Shown piece by piece: positions 44,179 through 52,004 of a DNA stretch of 64,000 nt (positions are counted from its first letter, which is position 1; every line of letters starts with the position of its first letter). Source of the DNA: Lachnospiraceae bacterium (lineage in GTDB: Bacteria; Bacillota; Clostridia; Lachnospirales; Lachnospiraceae); assembly GCA_017441585.1 (NCBI GenBank), contig JAFRWW010000047.1, forward strand, positions 1 to 64,000, given 5' to 3'. The notes beneath the pieces are model-generated. The model saw nothing but the letters and a program-made list of their open reading frames with translations, made no database searches and was not told the origin of the DNA. A program made the position numbers and the translations under genes.

Positions 44179-46341
44179 TCAGAAAATATGGAAATGAGCG
44201 AACATGGGAGCCATGGTGTTGGCCACGGTGGATGAGGTCTTAATGAAGATATCAAGAGCTACGCCCACCACGTCCTTACGGGTATCGCCGACGGTATCGC
44301 CGACCACGGTTGCCTTGTGCTCCTCAGAACCCTTCTGGGCGATCTTGGAGACTTCCTTTTCATTACCGTTCTCATCATACTCAACAGCCTTGTACTCAAG
44401 CCTGCCGCTTTCCACATACTTCTTGGCGTTATCGTAAGCGCCGCCGGAGTTACCCATGAATATGGCGCGGGGAACTGCCACGATGGTCATACCTACCAGG
44501 AGTCCGCCCACAAACTCAGGTCCGAACAAAAAGCCTGAAACCACGGGCACAATCATGGCGATCAGCGAAGGAGTCAGCATCTTACGCAGAGCCTCATTGG
44601 CTGCCATATCGATGACATGGTTGTAATCGGGTTTTACCTTGCCTTCGATGACGCCGGGCTTGGAGAGCTGTCTCACGCCTTCCTCAGCCATGAGATATGC
44701 GGAATCGATAGTGTTACCGGTAAGCAGTGCGGAGAAAAACTCTACCAGCGCGCCGCCAATGAGTCCGCCCACTACCACCAGGGGTGATGCAAAGTTAAGG
44801 TCGGGTATGTCGCCGGTCATATAACTGCTGACATATGCAAAGATCAGAGCCACGGTAGCCATGGCTGCGGAACCTATAGCCAGTCCCTTACCTATAGCTG
44901 CGGTGGTATTTCCAACTGCGTCAAGGTTATCGGTGATCTCTCTTACATGGGGATCCAGTTCGCAGGACTCTGCGATACCGCCGGCATTGTCGGCGATGGG
45001 GCCGAAGGCATCCTGGGATACGATGGCACCTACAAAGGCCAGCATTCCGACGGATGATATAGCCAGGCCGTAGAAACCACAGGTCAGATAAGATATGAGC
45101 ACTGCCACTCCGATGAGGGCCACGGGTGCCAGACATGATCTGGATCCTACTTCATCACCCTTGGTCACTACGAAGGCAGGACCTTCCGTTGACATCTGTG
45201 CGATACCCTTTACATATCTGTACTCGGTGCTGGTATAGATCTCGGTGATCCTTCCCACGCCCACGCCTGAGATGATACCACAGGTAGCGGCGATGAAAGG
45301 TGAAACCCAGCCCACCTTAAAGGATACGGGGATAGCCACGCTGTTGAAGAAATAATATGAAAGAGCCAGTCCGAAGATCATGGTGAGACCTGCGGAAAGA
45401 TAGGTTGCGATATTAAGTTCCTTTGCGGGGTCATCTCCTGCCTTATGCTTGATGGCATAAAGAAGACCGATGAGACAGCCCACCAGTCCCATGGTAGCCA
45501 GGAGTACGGGATAAAAATATGCGTTCTGCTGGAAAGCCACATCCTCTGCAGTGAACATTCTGCTGACGATCAGGATGCTTGCGGAAAGCGTAGCCACAAA
45601 GGATTCCAAAAGGTCTGAGCAGTTACCTGCGATATCGTTTACGTTATCTCCGATGAAGTCTGCGATGGTATTGGGGTTCTTGGAATCATCCTCATCCAGA
45701 CCGAACTTTGTCTTACCTACGATATCTGCGGAGATATCGGCTGCCTTGGTATAGTTACCGCCGGCGATACGGTTGAACATGGCCACTACGGAGCAGCCCA
45801 GTGAATAGGTGGACACTCTGGTCACGATCAGTATCTGGGGCACGTTTGTGAGAAGTCCGTGTCCCGTCCTGGTCAGGTCGAAACCACCGGATATGATGAT
45901 CAGGGTAGCCAGACCCAGAAGACCTGCCGCATGAATGGTAATACCTGAAATGATACCGCCTGAAAGAGCCGTCTGTACTGTGGAGCCTATGGAAAGAGTC
46001 TCACGGGCAGTATTGGCGGTCTTTACATTTGCCTTAACGGCACCGATCATACCCAGCACACAGCCGATGGAGCTCATCAGTGCTCCCAGCAGGAAAGTGA
46101 TACCTGAACTCACCTCTATAAAGAGTGAAAAGATCACTGCGATGGCGATGGCAACAGGCACTATCACCTTGTACTCTCTTTTCATGAAAGTCTCAGCGCC
46201 GCTGCTGATGATGCCTGCCAGTTCCTTCATCCTGTCGGTTCCATCCTTCAGCTTCTGAAGGGCGGCATAATTGGCATAAATAAAGATCGCTGCCAGAAAC
46301 ACTGCGATATACACTACGCATACCAGTACTACATAATTCAT
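44179..46341 (-). CDS. hppA: Membrane-bound ion-translocating pyrophosphatase, K+-dependent type
   Basis: 720 residues, about 16 membrane helices. Couples PPi hydrolysis to proton and/or sodium pumping. The PPi/Mg site shows GGNYTKAADISADIVGK and PNTIADFIGDNVNDIAGNCSDL. The segment VGNTTAAIGKGLAIGSA has Ala at the position that is Lys in K+-independent enzymes, so it should need potassium; Na+ or H+ as pumped ion is not decidable by eye. It has its own terminator and is a stand-alone unit. Confidence 0.95.
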   Translation of the reverse strand: MNYVVLVCVVYIAVFLAAIFIYANYAALQKLKDGTDRMKELAGIISSGAETFMKREYKVIVPVAIAIAVIFSLFIEVSSGITFLLGALMSSIGCVLGMIGAVKANVKTANTARETLSIGSTVQTALSGGIISGITIHAAGLLGLATLIIISGGFDLTRTGHGLLTNVPQILIVTRVSTYSLGCSVVAMFNRIAGGNYTKAADISADIVGKTKFGLDEDDSKNPNTIADFIGDNVNDIAGNCSDLLESFVATLSASILIVSRMFTAEDVAFQQNAYFYPVLLATMGLVGCLIGLLYAIKHKAGDDPAKELNIATYLSAGLTMIFGLALSYYFFNSVAIPVSFKVGWVSPFIAATCGIISGVGVGRITEIYTSTEYRYVKGIAQMSTEGPAFVVTKGDEVGSRSCLAPVALIGVAVLISYLTCGFYGLAISSVGMLAFVGAIVSQDAFGPIADNAGGIAESCELDPHVREITDNLDAVGNTTAAIGKGLAIGSAAMATVALIFAYVSSYMTGDIPDLNFASPLVVVGGLIGGALVEFFSALLTGNTIDSAYLMAEEGVRQLSKPGVIEGKVKPDYNHVIDMAANEALRKMLTPSLIAMIVPVVSGFLFGPEFVGGLLVGMTIVAVPRAIFMGNSGGAYDNAKKYVESGRLEYKAVEYDENGNEKEVSKIAQKGSEEHKATVVGDTVGDTRKDVVGVALDIFIKTSSTVANTMAPMFAHFHIF

Positions 46342-46409
46342 TTAGTTTACCTCCTGGTGGAAAATAATTAGTACAAAAAAAGCCGTTTTTTAGAATATCA
46401 CAAAGTCTG

Positions 46410-47675
46410 TCATGAAACAAGTGTACGTTTCATATACTCAAGGGCCATCAAAATCCCCAGTTTTCCATGGGGCCAGGTCAGTCCGCCCTGGAAGTAAACA
46501 TTATAAGGTTCCTTAAGAGGGCCGTCGGCGGAAAGTTCTATGGAGGATCCGGACACAAAGGCTCCGGCCGCCATGATCACGGGGCTGTCGTATCCCGGCA
46601 TATCCCAGGGCTCGGGAGTCAGATGCGAATCTATGGGAGCCGCAGCCTGTATGCCGCCGCAAAAAGCTTTCAGGGCCTCAGGACTCTCCAATGTCACCGC
46701 CTGAATGATATCATAACGGGGACTGTCAGATGACGGATAGGTTTCATATCCCATCTTCTCAAATACCGCTGCCGCAAAAATGGCCGTTTTAAGCGCACTT
46801 GCGGTGACGGTAGGTGCCAGGAACAGTCCCTGGTAGAAAGCGGGAAGGATCCCCAGTGAAGCCCCCACCTCTTTTCCCAGGCCCGGGGAAGTCAACCGCT
46901 TTGCGGCATTTTCCACACATTCCTTTGTTCCCGCTATATATCCGCCTATGGGTGCCAGTCCTCCGCCGGGATTTTTTATCAGGGAGCCCACCACCATGTC
47001 AGCGCCCACATCCGAAGGTTCGATCTCTTCGGTGAATTCGCCGTAGCAGTTATCCACCATCACCTTGATATCGCTTTTGATCCCCTTCACAAATGAGATG
47101 AGCTCACCTATCTGTTCTACCGACAGAGTGGGTCTGGTCTGGTAACCCTTGGATCTCTGAATGGTCACCAGCCCGGTCTTATCATTGATGGCATTTTTGA
47201 TCCCATCATAGTCAAAGCCACCGTCAGGCAAAAGGTCCACCTGTGAATAAGTTATTCCGTACTCCGCCAGAGATCCCATGGAAGGTCTGATGCCTATCAC
47301 CTCTTCCAGCGTGTCATAGGGCTTGCCCACCGGACTTAAAAGCTCATCCCCGGGGCGCAGATTAGACATGAGGGCCAGGGCCAGAGCATGGGTCCCGCAG
47401 GTGATCTGGGGTCGCACCAGAGAGTCTTCAGTATGAAACACATCCGCGTATATTTTTTCCAAAGTATCCCTGCCCACATCATTATAACCATAGCCCGTCG
47501 TGCCCAAAAGGCAGGCCTCCGACGCACGGTTTTTCTGCATTGCGGACAGCACCTTGAGCTGACACAGTTCTGCGTTTTTGTCGATTTTTTCAAAACGGGG
47601 CTTCAACTGTTCACAGATTTTTTCGCCCAGTTCCTCTATCTCTTTTCTTATTCCGAAGGTTTCATACATGATCAA
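46410..47675 (-). CDS. Methionine gamma-lyase family PLP enzyme (aluminium-resistance family)
   Basis: 421 residues. PLP-dependent, Cys/Met-metabolism fold; often next to miaA/hfq or glnR in Firmicutes as ynbB. The signature MVDNCYGEFTEEIEPSDVGADMVVGSLIKNPGGG contains the PLP lysine (SLIKNPGGG). YGYNDVGRDTLEKIYADVF and HLTPEPWDMPGYDSPVIMAAGAFV are family features. The substrate is unproven: named for aluminium resistance, related to cystathionine lyases. It lies in a cluster with miaA and mutSL, as in other Clostridia. Confidence 0.88.
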   Translation of the reverse strand: MIMYETFGIRKEIEELGEKICEQLKPRFEKIDKNAELCQLKVLSAMQKNRASEACLLGTTGYGYNDVGRDTLEKIYADVFHTEDSLVRPQITCGTHALALALMSNLRPGDELLSPVGKPYDTLEEVIGIRPSMGSLAEYGITYSQVDLLPDGGFDYDGIKNAINDKTGLVTIQRSKGYQTRPTLSVEQIGELISFVKGIKSDIKVMVDNCYGEFTEEIEPSDVGADMVVGSLIKNPGGGLAPIGGYIAGTKECVENAAKRLTSPGLGKEVGASLGILPAFYQGLFLAPTVTASALKTAIFAAAVFEKMGYETYPSSDSPRYDIIQAVTLESPEALKAFCGGIQAAAPIDSHLTPEPWDMPGYDSPVIMAAGAFVSGSSIELSADGPLKEPYNVYFQGGLTWPHGKLGILMALEYMKRTLVS

Positions 47676-47725
47676 TTTAGCTCCTCTTTGACATCCGAGC
47701 GTTTAGTATTCAATAAGCTATTTGC

Positions 47726-48265
47726 TTACAGCAATGCCCTAATACACTCTTCTACTTTACTCATATCTGCGATAGGCTCGAAACGGGCCACCACATTTCC
47801 CTCGCGATCGACTACAAACTTTGTAAAGTTCCACTTGATATCCGATTTTTTATCCCAGTCGGGATCTGCCTCGGCGAACATTTTTTCCAAAAGTGCCTTA
47901 TAAGGATGCTCCTCAAAGCCTTCAAATCCTTTCTGTGACTTGAGATAAGTATATAAAGGAAGCTCATCTGCTCCATTGACATCTGCCTTCTTCATCTGGG
48001 GAAAAGTGGTATTGTAATGCAGTGTGCAGAATTCATGGATCTCCTCATCCGTTCCGGGAGCCTGTCCTCCGAACTGGTTACAGGGGATATCTAGCACCTC
48101 AAGTCCCTTGTCGTGATAATCCTTATACAGCTGCTCGATGGGCTCGTACTGAGGTGTGAATCCACAGCCTGTGGCGGTGTTCACCACCAGGATCACCTTG
48201 CCCTTATAATCTGCCAGATTCAGTTTCTCTCCGTTTCCTTTTGTCACTTCATAATCATAGATCAT
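47726..48265 (-). CDS. Glutathione peroxidase-family (thiol) peroxidase
   Basis: 179 residues. Reduces hydroperoxides. C34 in NTATGCGFTPQY, Q69 in NQFGGQAPGT and W145 in WNFTKF make the expected catalytic set. The active residue is cysteine, not selenocysteine, so it most likely uses thioredoxin as reductant. It overlaps the MarR-family gene by 4 nt, so the pair is one regulated operon. Confidence 0.93.
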   Translation of the reverse strand: MIYDYEVTKGNGEKLNLADYKGKVILVVNTATGCGFTPQYEPIEQLYKDYHDKGLEVLDIPCNQFGGQAPGTDEEIHEFCTLHYNTTFPQMKKADVNGADELPLYTYLKSQKGFEGFEEHPYKALLEKMFAEADPDWDKKSDIKWNFTKFVVDREGNVVARFEPIADMSKVEECIRALL

Positions 48266-48729
48266 TTTTGGTCCCTCCTTTGTGTCTTGTTTTCCTTTTC
48301 TCCGTCCAACAGCTTATACAGCAGACGGTATAACTCTCTCGCATCCTTTTCGTCAAGCGGGACGACACCCTCCGACAGTTTCAAAGGAATATCTTTGCAC
48401 TGCTCCTTTAATGCATCCCCCTCGGGAGTTATGCATATGATAGTGATCCTCTCATCGTCCCTTGACCTTTGTCTGGTTACATACCCCATCTTTTCCAGCC
48501 TCTTTAAAAGAGGTGTCAGAGTCCCCGCATCCAGGTGCAGGATACTCCCCAGCTGCCCCACGTTAAGACTTTCATATTCCCAGAGTGCCATGAGCACCAC
48601 ATACTGAGTGTAAGTAAGTCCCAAAGGTTTCAGATAGGGCGTGTAGCTTCCCACGATCTTCCTGCTGCAGGCATATAAGGGAAAGCATAGCTGATTCTTA
48701 AGCAATAGTTGTTCGTATTTCTGTGCCAT
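48262..48729 (-). CDS. MarR-family regulator, OhrR-like (organic peroxide sensing)
   Basis: 155 residues. A winged-helix repressor whose N-terminal C15 (KNQLCFPLYACSR) is placed like the reactive cysteine of OhrR; C21 is nearby. Recognition-helix segment LGSILHLDAGTLTPLLKRLEKMGYVTRQRSRDDER is typical. Inference: represses itself and the peroxidase until oxidised. A near-consensus promoter (48762-48790) with a palindrome in the spacer is directly upstream. Confidence 0.9.
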   Translation of the reverse strand: MAQKYEQLLLKNQLCFPLYACSRKIVGSYTPYLKPLGLTYTQYVVLMALWEYESLNVGQLGSILHLDAGTLTPLLKRLEKMGYVTRQRSRDDERITIICITPEGDALKEQCKDIPLKLSEGVVPLDEKDARELYRLLYKLLDGEKENKTQRRDQK

Positions 48730-48757
48730 TATATTACCCCGCGTGCTTTATCTTTTG

Positions 48758-49690
48758 TCATATTATATTGTGCAAAATATATTTTGTCAAGCCCTCATCT
48801 TTATATTTCTCATCAAAAGGATCCAGCCAGACAGTATCCTTTTCCCGCTTAAACCAGGTCACCTGGCGCTTGGCAAAATGCCTGGTGTCCCGCTTTAAGA
48901 TCCGCACAGCTTCCTGCAGGTCATACTCTCCGTTGAGATATCCCAGGATTTCCTTATAACCAAGGCCCTTCATGCTCACATAGGAAGAATCCAGTCCCTG
49001 AGCCTTGAGAGCCTTCACCTCATCCAAAAGTCCTGCTTCCATCATCATATCCACCCGCCGGTCAATGCGCTCATACACACGTTCCCTGTCGGTATTTAAT
49101 ACTATATAGGTAAAATCATAGGGAGAATTTTTTTGTGACTGCTCCAGATTGTGTTTCGACATCTTCTCACCTGTGGTCATATGATACTCCAGAGCCCTCA
49201 TGACTCGTTTTACATTGTTTTTATGAATGGCAGCGGCGCCTTCGGGATCCACTTTCTTAAGCCTTCCATACAGGGCATCAGGCCCTTCTTTATCCAGATA
49301 GTCCGACAGTTCGTCACGGACCTTTGATGGTTCTTCCTCGGTGAAATCTATGTCATAAAGCACCGCCTGGATATAAAAGCCTGTGCCGCCGCAGATGATG
49401 GGGACGTTGCCTCTTTCATATATCCCCTCCATGGCCTCACACGCACGCTTTTTGAATTCATGTACCGACCAGGGTTCAAAGGGAGAAAGGATATCAATGA
49501 GATGATGCCTTACCCCCTGCATTTCCCCGGGAGTGATCTTCGCGGTACCTATATCCATCCCCCGATATACCTGCATGGAATCGGCGCTTATCACCTCTCC
49601 ACCGATTCTTTTTGCCAGTTCAACGGAGAGAGCGGTTTTTCCCACTGCGGTAGGGCCGGCGATGATTATCAGTTTTTTCCTGTTACACAT
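48758..49690 (-). CDS. miaA: tRNA dimethylallyltransferase
   Basis: Adds the dimethylallyl group to N6 of A37 of tRNAs reading UNN codons; MiaB (57045-58454) then methylthiolates it. 310 residues from ATG at 49690 (MCNRKKLIIIAGPTAVGKT); the longer frame upstream only translates a dispersed repeat. P-loop GPTAVGKT, ADSMQVYRGMDIGTAK and the C-terminal RHFAKRQVTWFKR are clear. No obvious SD before the ATG. The marR promoter overlaps its last codons. Confidence 0.95.
   Translation of the reverse strand: MCNRKKLIIIAGPTAVGKTALSVELAKRIGGEVISADSMQVYRGMDIGTAKITPGEMQGVRHHLIDILSPFEPWSVHEFKKRACEAMEGIYERGNVPIICGGTGFYIQAVLYDIDFTEEEPSKVRDELSDYLDKEGPDALYGRLKKVDPEGAAAIHKNNVKRVMRALEYHMTTGEKMSKHNLEQSQKNSPYDFTYIVLNTDRERVYERIDRRVDMMMEAGLLDEVKALKAQGLDSSYVSMKGLGYKEILGYLNGEYDLQEAVRILKRDTRHFAKRQVTWFKREKDTVWLDPFDEKYKDEGLTKYILHNII
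48762..48790 (-). promoter_or_regulatory. Promoter and candidate operator of the marR-gpx operon
   Basis: On the minus strand TTGACA (48785-48790), 17 bp, TATAAT (48762-48767): exact consensus. The spacer contains the near-perfect palindrome ATTGTGCAAAAT (48767-48778), a plausible binding site for the MarR-family protein. The promoter lies in the last coding bases of miaA. Confidence 0.78.
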
Positions 49691-49733
49691 TGTAGTATTA
49701 TCTTTTATCTGAAGTATTTGTCTTGCCAAACAT

Positions 49734-49800
49734 ATAAAGATTCTTCGCTCAGAATGACAATCATTCAAAATGACAGTCATTCAAAATGTCATTATCTTAA
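49734..49800. repeat. Degenerate dispersed-repeat copy with tandem CAAAATGACA units
   Basis: AAAGATTCTTCGCTCAGAATGACA, then repeated ATTCAAAATGACAG-like units up to about 49797, upstream of the miaA start. Same arm as the repeats at 1-136 and 40433-40629. Confidence 0.55.
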
Positions 49801-49823
49801 TTTTTACATAAGGGATATCCCGA

Positions 49824-49886
49824 ACATGAAGGTGACCTTTTAAGCGAGTTGGTTTTCTGTCTGAGCGTAAAAGGCCACCTTCATGT
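49824..49886. repeat. 19-bp inverted repeat behind mutL
   Basis: ACATGAAGGTGACCTTTTA (49824-49842) pairs with TAAAAGGCCACCTTCATGT (49868-49886) with one G:U-type mismatch; loop 25 nt. It lies 19-81 bp past the mutL stop. A terminator role is possible but there is no T-run directly behind it. Confidence 0.6.
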
Positions 49887-49904
49887 GAGGGTAAAGTAGT
49901 GAGT

Positions 49905-52004
49905 TTAAACTATACGCTTAAATTTCTTCTCCATCTCATACTTACTCATTACTATGACGGTAGGTCTGCCATGAGGACAGTTATAGGGATTATCAAGGGA
50001 GAGCATCTCATCGATAAGGGCCACAGCCTCAGCTTCGGACAGGGTATTGTTTCCCTTAACGGCGGCCTTGCAGGCCTTGGTGGCGATGCGGTCCTTTATG
50101 ATCTCATCACTCATGGTGGTCCTGCCGTCAAAGGCCAGGGAATCCACCATTTCGATGAATATTTCCTTAACGTCAAGGGATATGAAATTCTCCGGCACGC
50201 TGCGGAGCGCATATTCCCTGCCGCCGTAATGCTCCACCTCAAAACCGGCTCCTGTGATCACGGACTCATGATCAGTGAGAGCCTGCTCCTGCTTTGCGGT
50301 AAGTGATACTATCAAAGGAGGCATCAGCTGCTGTGAGTACACTCCGGACTCTCTTATCTGCTTTACGAATCTTTCATACAGCACCTTTTCATGAGCCGCA
50401 TGCTGGTCGATGAGCAGCATCTTGTCCTCATATTCTATTATCCAGTAAGTATCAAAAACCTGTCCCACCATCCTGAATTTCTGGGCGGCGGTTTTGGTCA
50501 GTATCTTTTCATCAAATAGGTTAAGCTGTTCGCTTTTTATCTCAGACTGCTTTTCCTCATATTCCGCCGTCTCCCTTAATAACCTGGAGGTTTCAAAGGG
50601 CATGGCGGGGCGGGTCTTCTTCTCTTGAACAGACTGAGGGGTGACAAAGGGAAGGTCACCCGGTTCTGCATTCCCTCTCCCTGAGACATCAGAATTATGA
50701 TCACCCGAACCAAAAACATCAGACTGCGAATTACCGGAACCAAAACCATCCGGCTGCAAATTTCCTGTACCGGAAATATCAGACTGTGAATCATCCAAAC
50801 CAAAAACACCAGGCTGTGAATTAACTGAACCTAGATCGTCTAACTGAGAATTACCAAGACCTGACCCCTGCACATGGGTATTCCCCAATGTTCCGACAGA
50901 TCCTGAATCCTGCATAGAGGTATTCCCGGGTATAGCCGATCCCGCAACACCAGATAAAGCCGGCTTCACATTTCCCTTAACCGGCGCGCCGGGGTCACGA
51001 GACGTGCTAAGCTCCGCCTTCGGTATCATCTCCACGCTCTTAAGGGCAGCTCTTAAAGTTTCCTTTACCGCCTCATAAACCCTGTCATTATCGGAGAATC
51101 TGACCTCCAGTTTTCTGGGATGTATATTCGCATCCACAGACACCGCGTCCAGATGCAAGTCCAGCACCACGAAGGGGAACTTATGCTGCATCATATATGG
51201 AGCATAGGCCTCCTCCACCGCCTTGGACAGCACCTTTGAGGTCTTTACATATCTTCCGTTCACGAAGAAATGCTCCATGGCACGGGTGCTGCGGGCCACC
51301 GTCGCCTTAGCCGCATAACCCTTCACGATCCCATCATTAAGAGGTATCAGTTCACCTGCCACGTCTCTTCCGTAGATAAGATATATCACATCCTTTATAT
51401 CTCCCTTGCCGTAGGTCTGCAGCACGGTCCTTCCGTTATTTATAAGGGAAAAAGAGATCTCAGGATGTGAAAGCGAGAGCATCTCCACCACCTCTGTCAC
51501 ATTGGCGGCTTCTGAGGATGCTGATTTTAAAAATTTGCGCCTTACCGGCGTGTTGAAGAAAAGATCCTTTAAGATTATGGTGGTTCCGTCGGGAGCCCCC
51601 ACCTCCGACAAAGTCCCTTGGGCAGCGCCCTCACTCTGGTATCTGGCCGCCACTATATTGTCCCTTGTCTTTGTTATGATCTCAAGCCTGGTCACCGCCG
51701 CAATGGATGAAAGCGCCTCCCCGCGAAAGCCCAGGGTATCCAGTGTCATCAGATCCTCTATGGTGCTTATCTTGCTGGTGGCGTGACGCATGAAGGCAGT
51801 CTTTAGCTCATCCTTATTTATGCCGCAGCCATCATCGGATACGCGGATGAGGGCGATGCCGCCCTCCTTTATCTCCACATTGATCACCCGTGCTCCCGCG
51901 TCTATGGAATTCTCACACAGTTCCTTCACACAGGAGGCAGGCCGCTCCACCACTTCGCCGGCGGCGATCTTGTCTATTGTCTCATCAGATAAAATTCTTA
52001 TCAT
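49905..52004 (-). CDS. mutL: DNA mismatch repair protein MutL (endonuclease type)
   Basis: 699 residues. N-terminal GHKL ATPase (IAAGEVVERPASCVKELCENSIDAG, about 11-35; DDGCGI; TLGFRGEALSSIA). C-terminal nicking domain with DQHAAHEKVLYE at about 533 (DQHAx2Ex4E motif), and the C-terminal CPHGRPT, so it cuts DNA. The linker (about 345-450) is made of degenerate GSGNSQSDVFG-like repeats with D/S/G composition. The ATG overlaps mutS by 4 nt. Confidence 0.95.
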   Translation of the reverse strand: MIRILSDETIDKIAAGEVVERPASCVKELCENSIDAGARVINVEIKEGGIALIRVSDDGCGINKDELKTAFMRHATSKISTIEDLMTLDTLGFRGEALSSIAAVTRLEIITKTRDNIVAARYQSEGAAQGTLSEVGAPDGTTIILKDLFFNTPVRRKFLKSASSEAANVTEVVEMLSLSHPEISFSLINNGRTVLQTYGKGDIKDVIYLIYGRDVAGELIPLNDGIVKGYAAKATVARSTRAMEHFFVNGRYVKTSKVLSKAVEEAYAPYMMQHKFPFVVLDLHLDAVSVDANIHPRKLEVRFSDNDRVYEAVKETLRAALKSVEMIPKAELSTSRDPGAPVKGNVKPALSGVAGSAIPGNTSMQDSGSVGTLGNTHVQGSGLGNSQLDDLGSVNSQPGVFGLDDSQSDISGTGNLQPDGFGSGNSQSDVFGSGDHNSDVSGRGNAEPGDLPFVTPQSVQEKKTRPAMPFETSRLLRETAEYEEKQSEIKSEQLNLFDEKILTKTAAQKFRMVGQVFDTYWIIEYEDKMLLIDQHAAHEKVLYERFVKQIRESGVYSQQLMPPLIVSLTAKQEQALTDHESVITGAGFEVEHYGGREYALRSVPENFISLDVKEIFIEMVDSLAFDGRTTMSDEIIKDRIATKACKAAVKGNNTLSEAEAVALIDEMLSLDNPYNCPHGRPTVIVMSKYEMEKKFKRIV

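Noticed and set aside
47726..48265. Possible selenocysteine in the glutathione peroxidase
   Set aside because: The active-site codon encodes cysteine (C34), no in-frame TGA is used.
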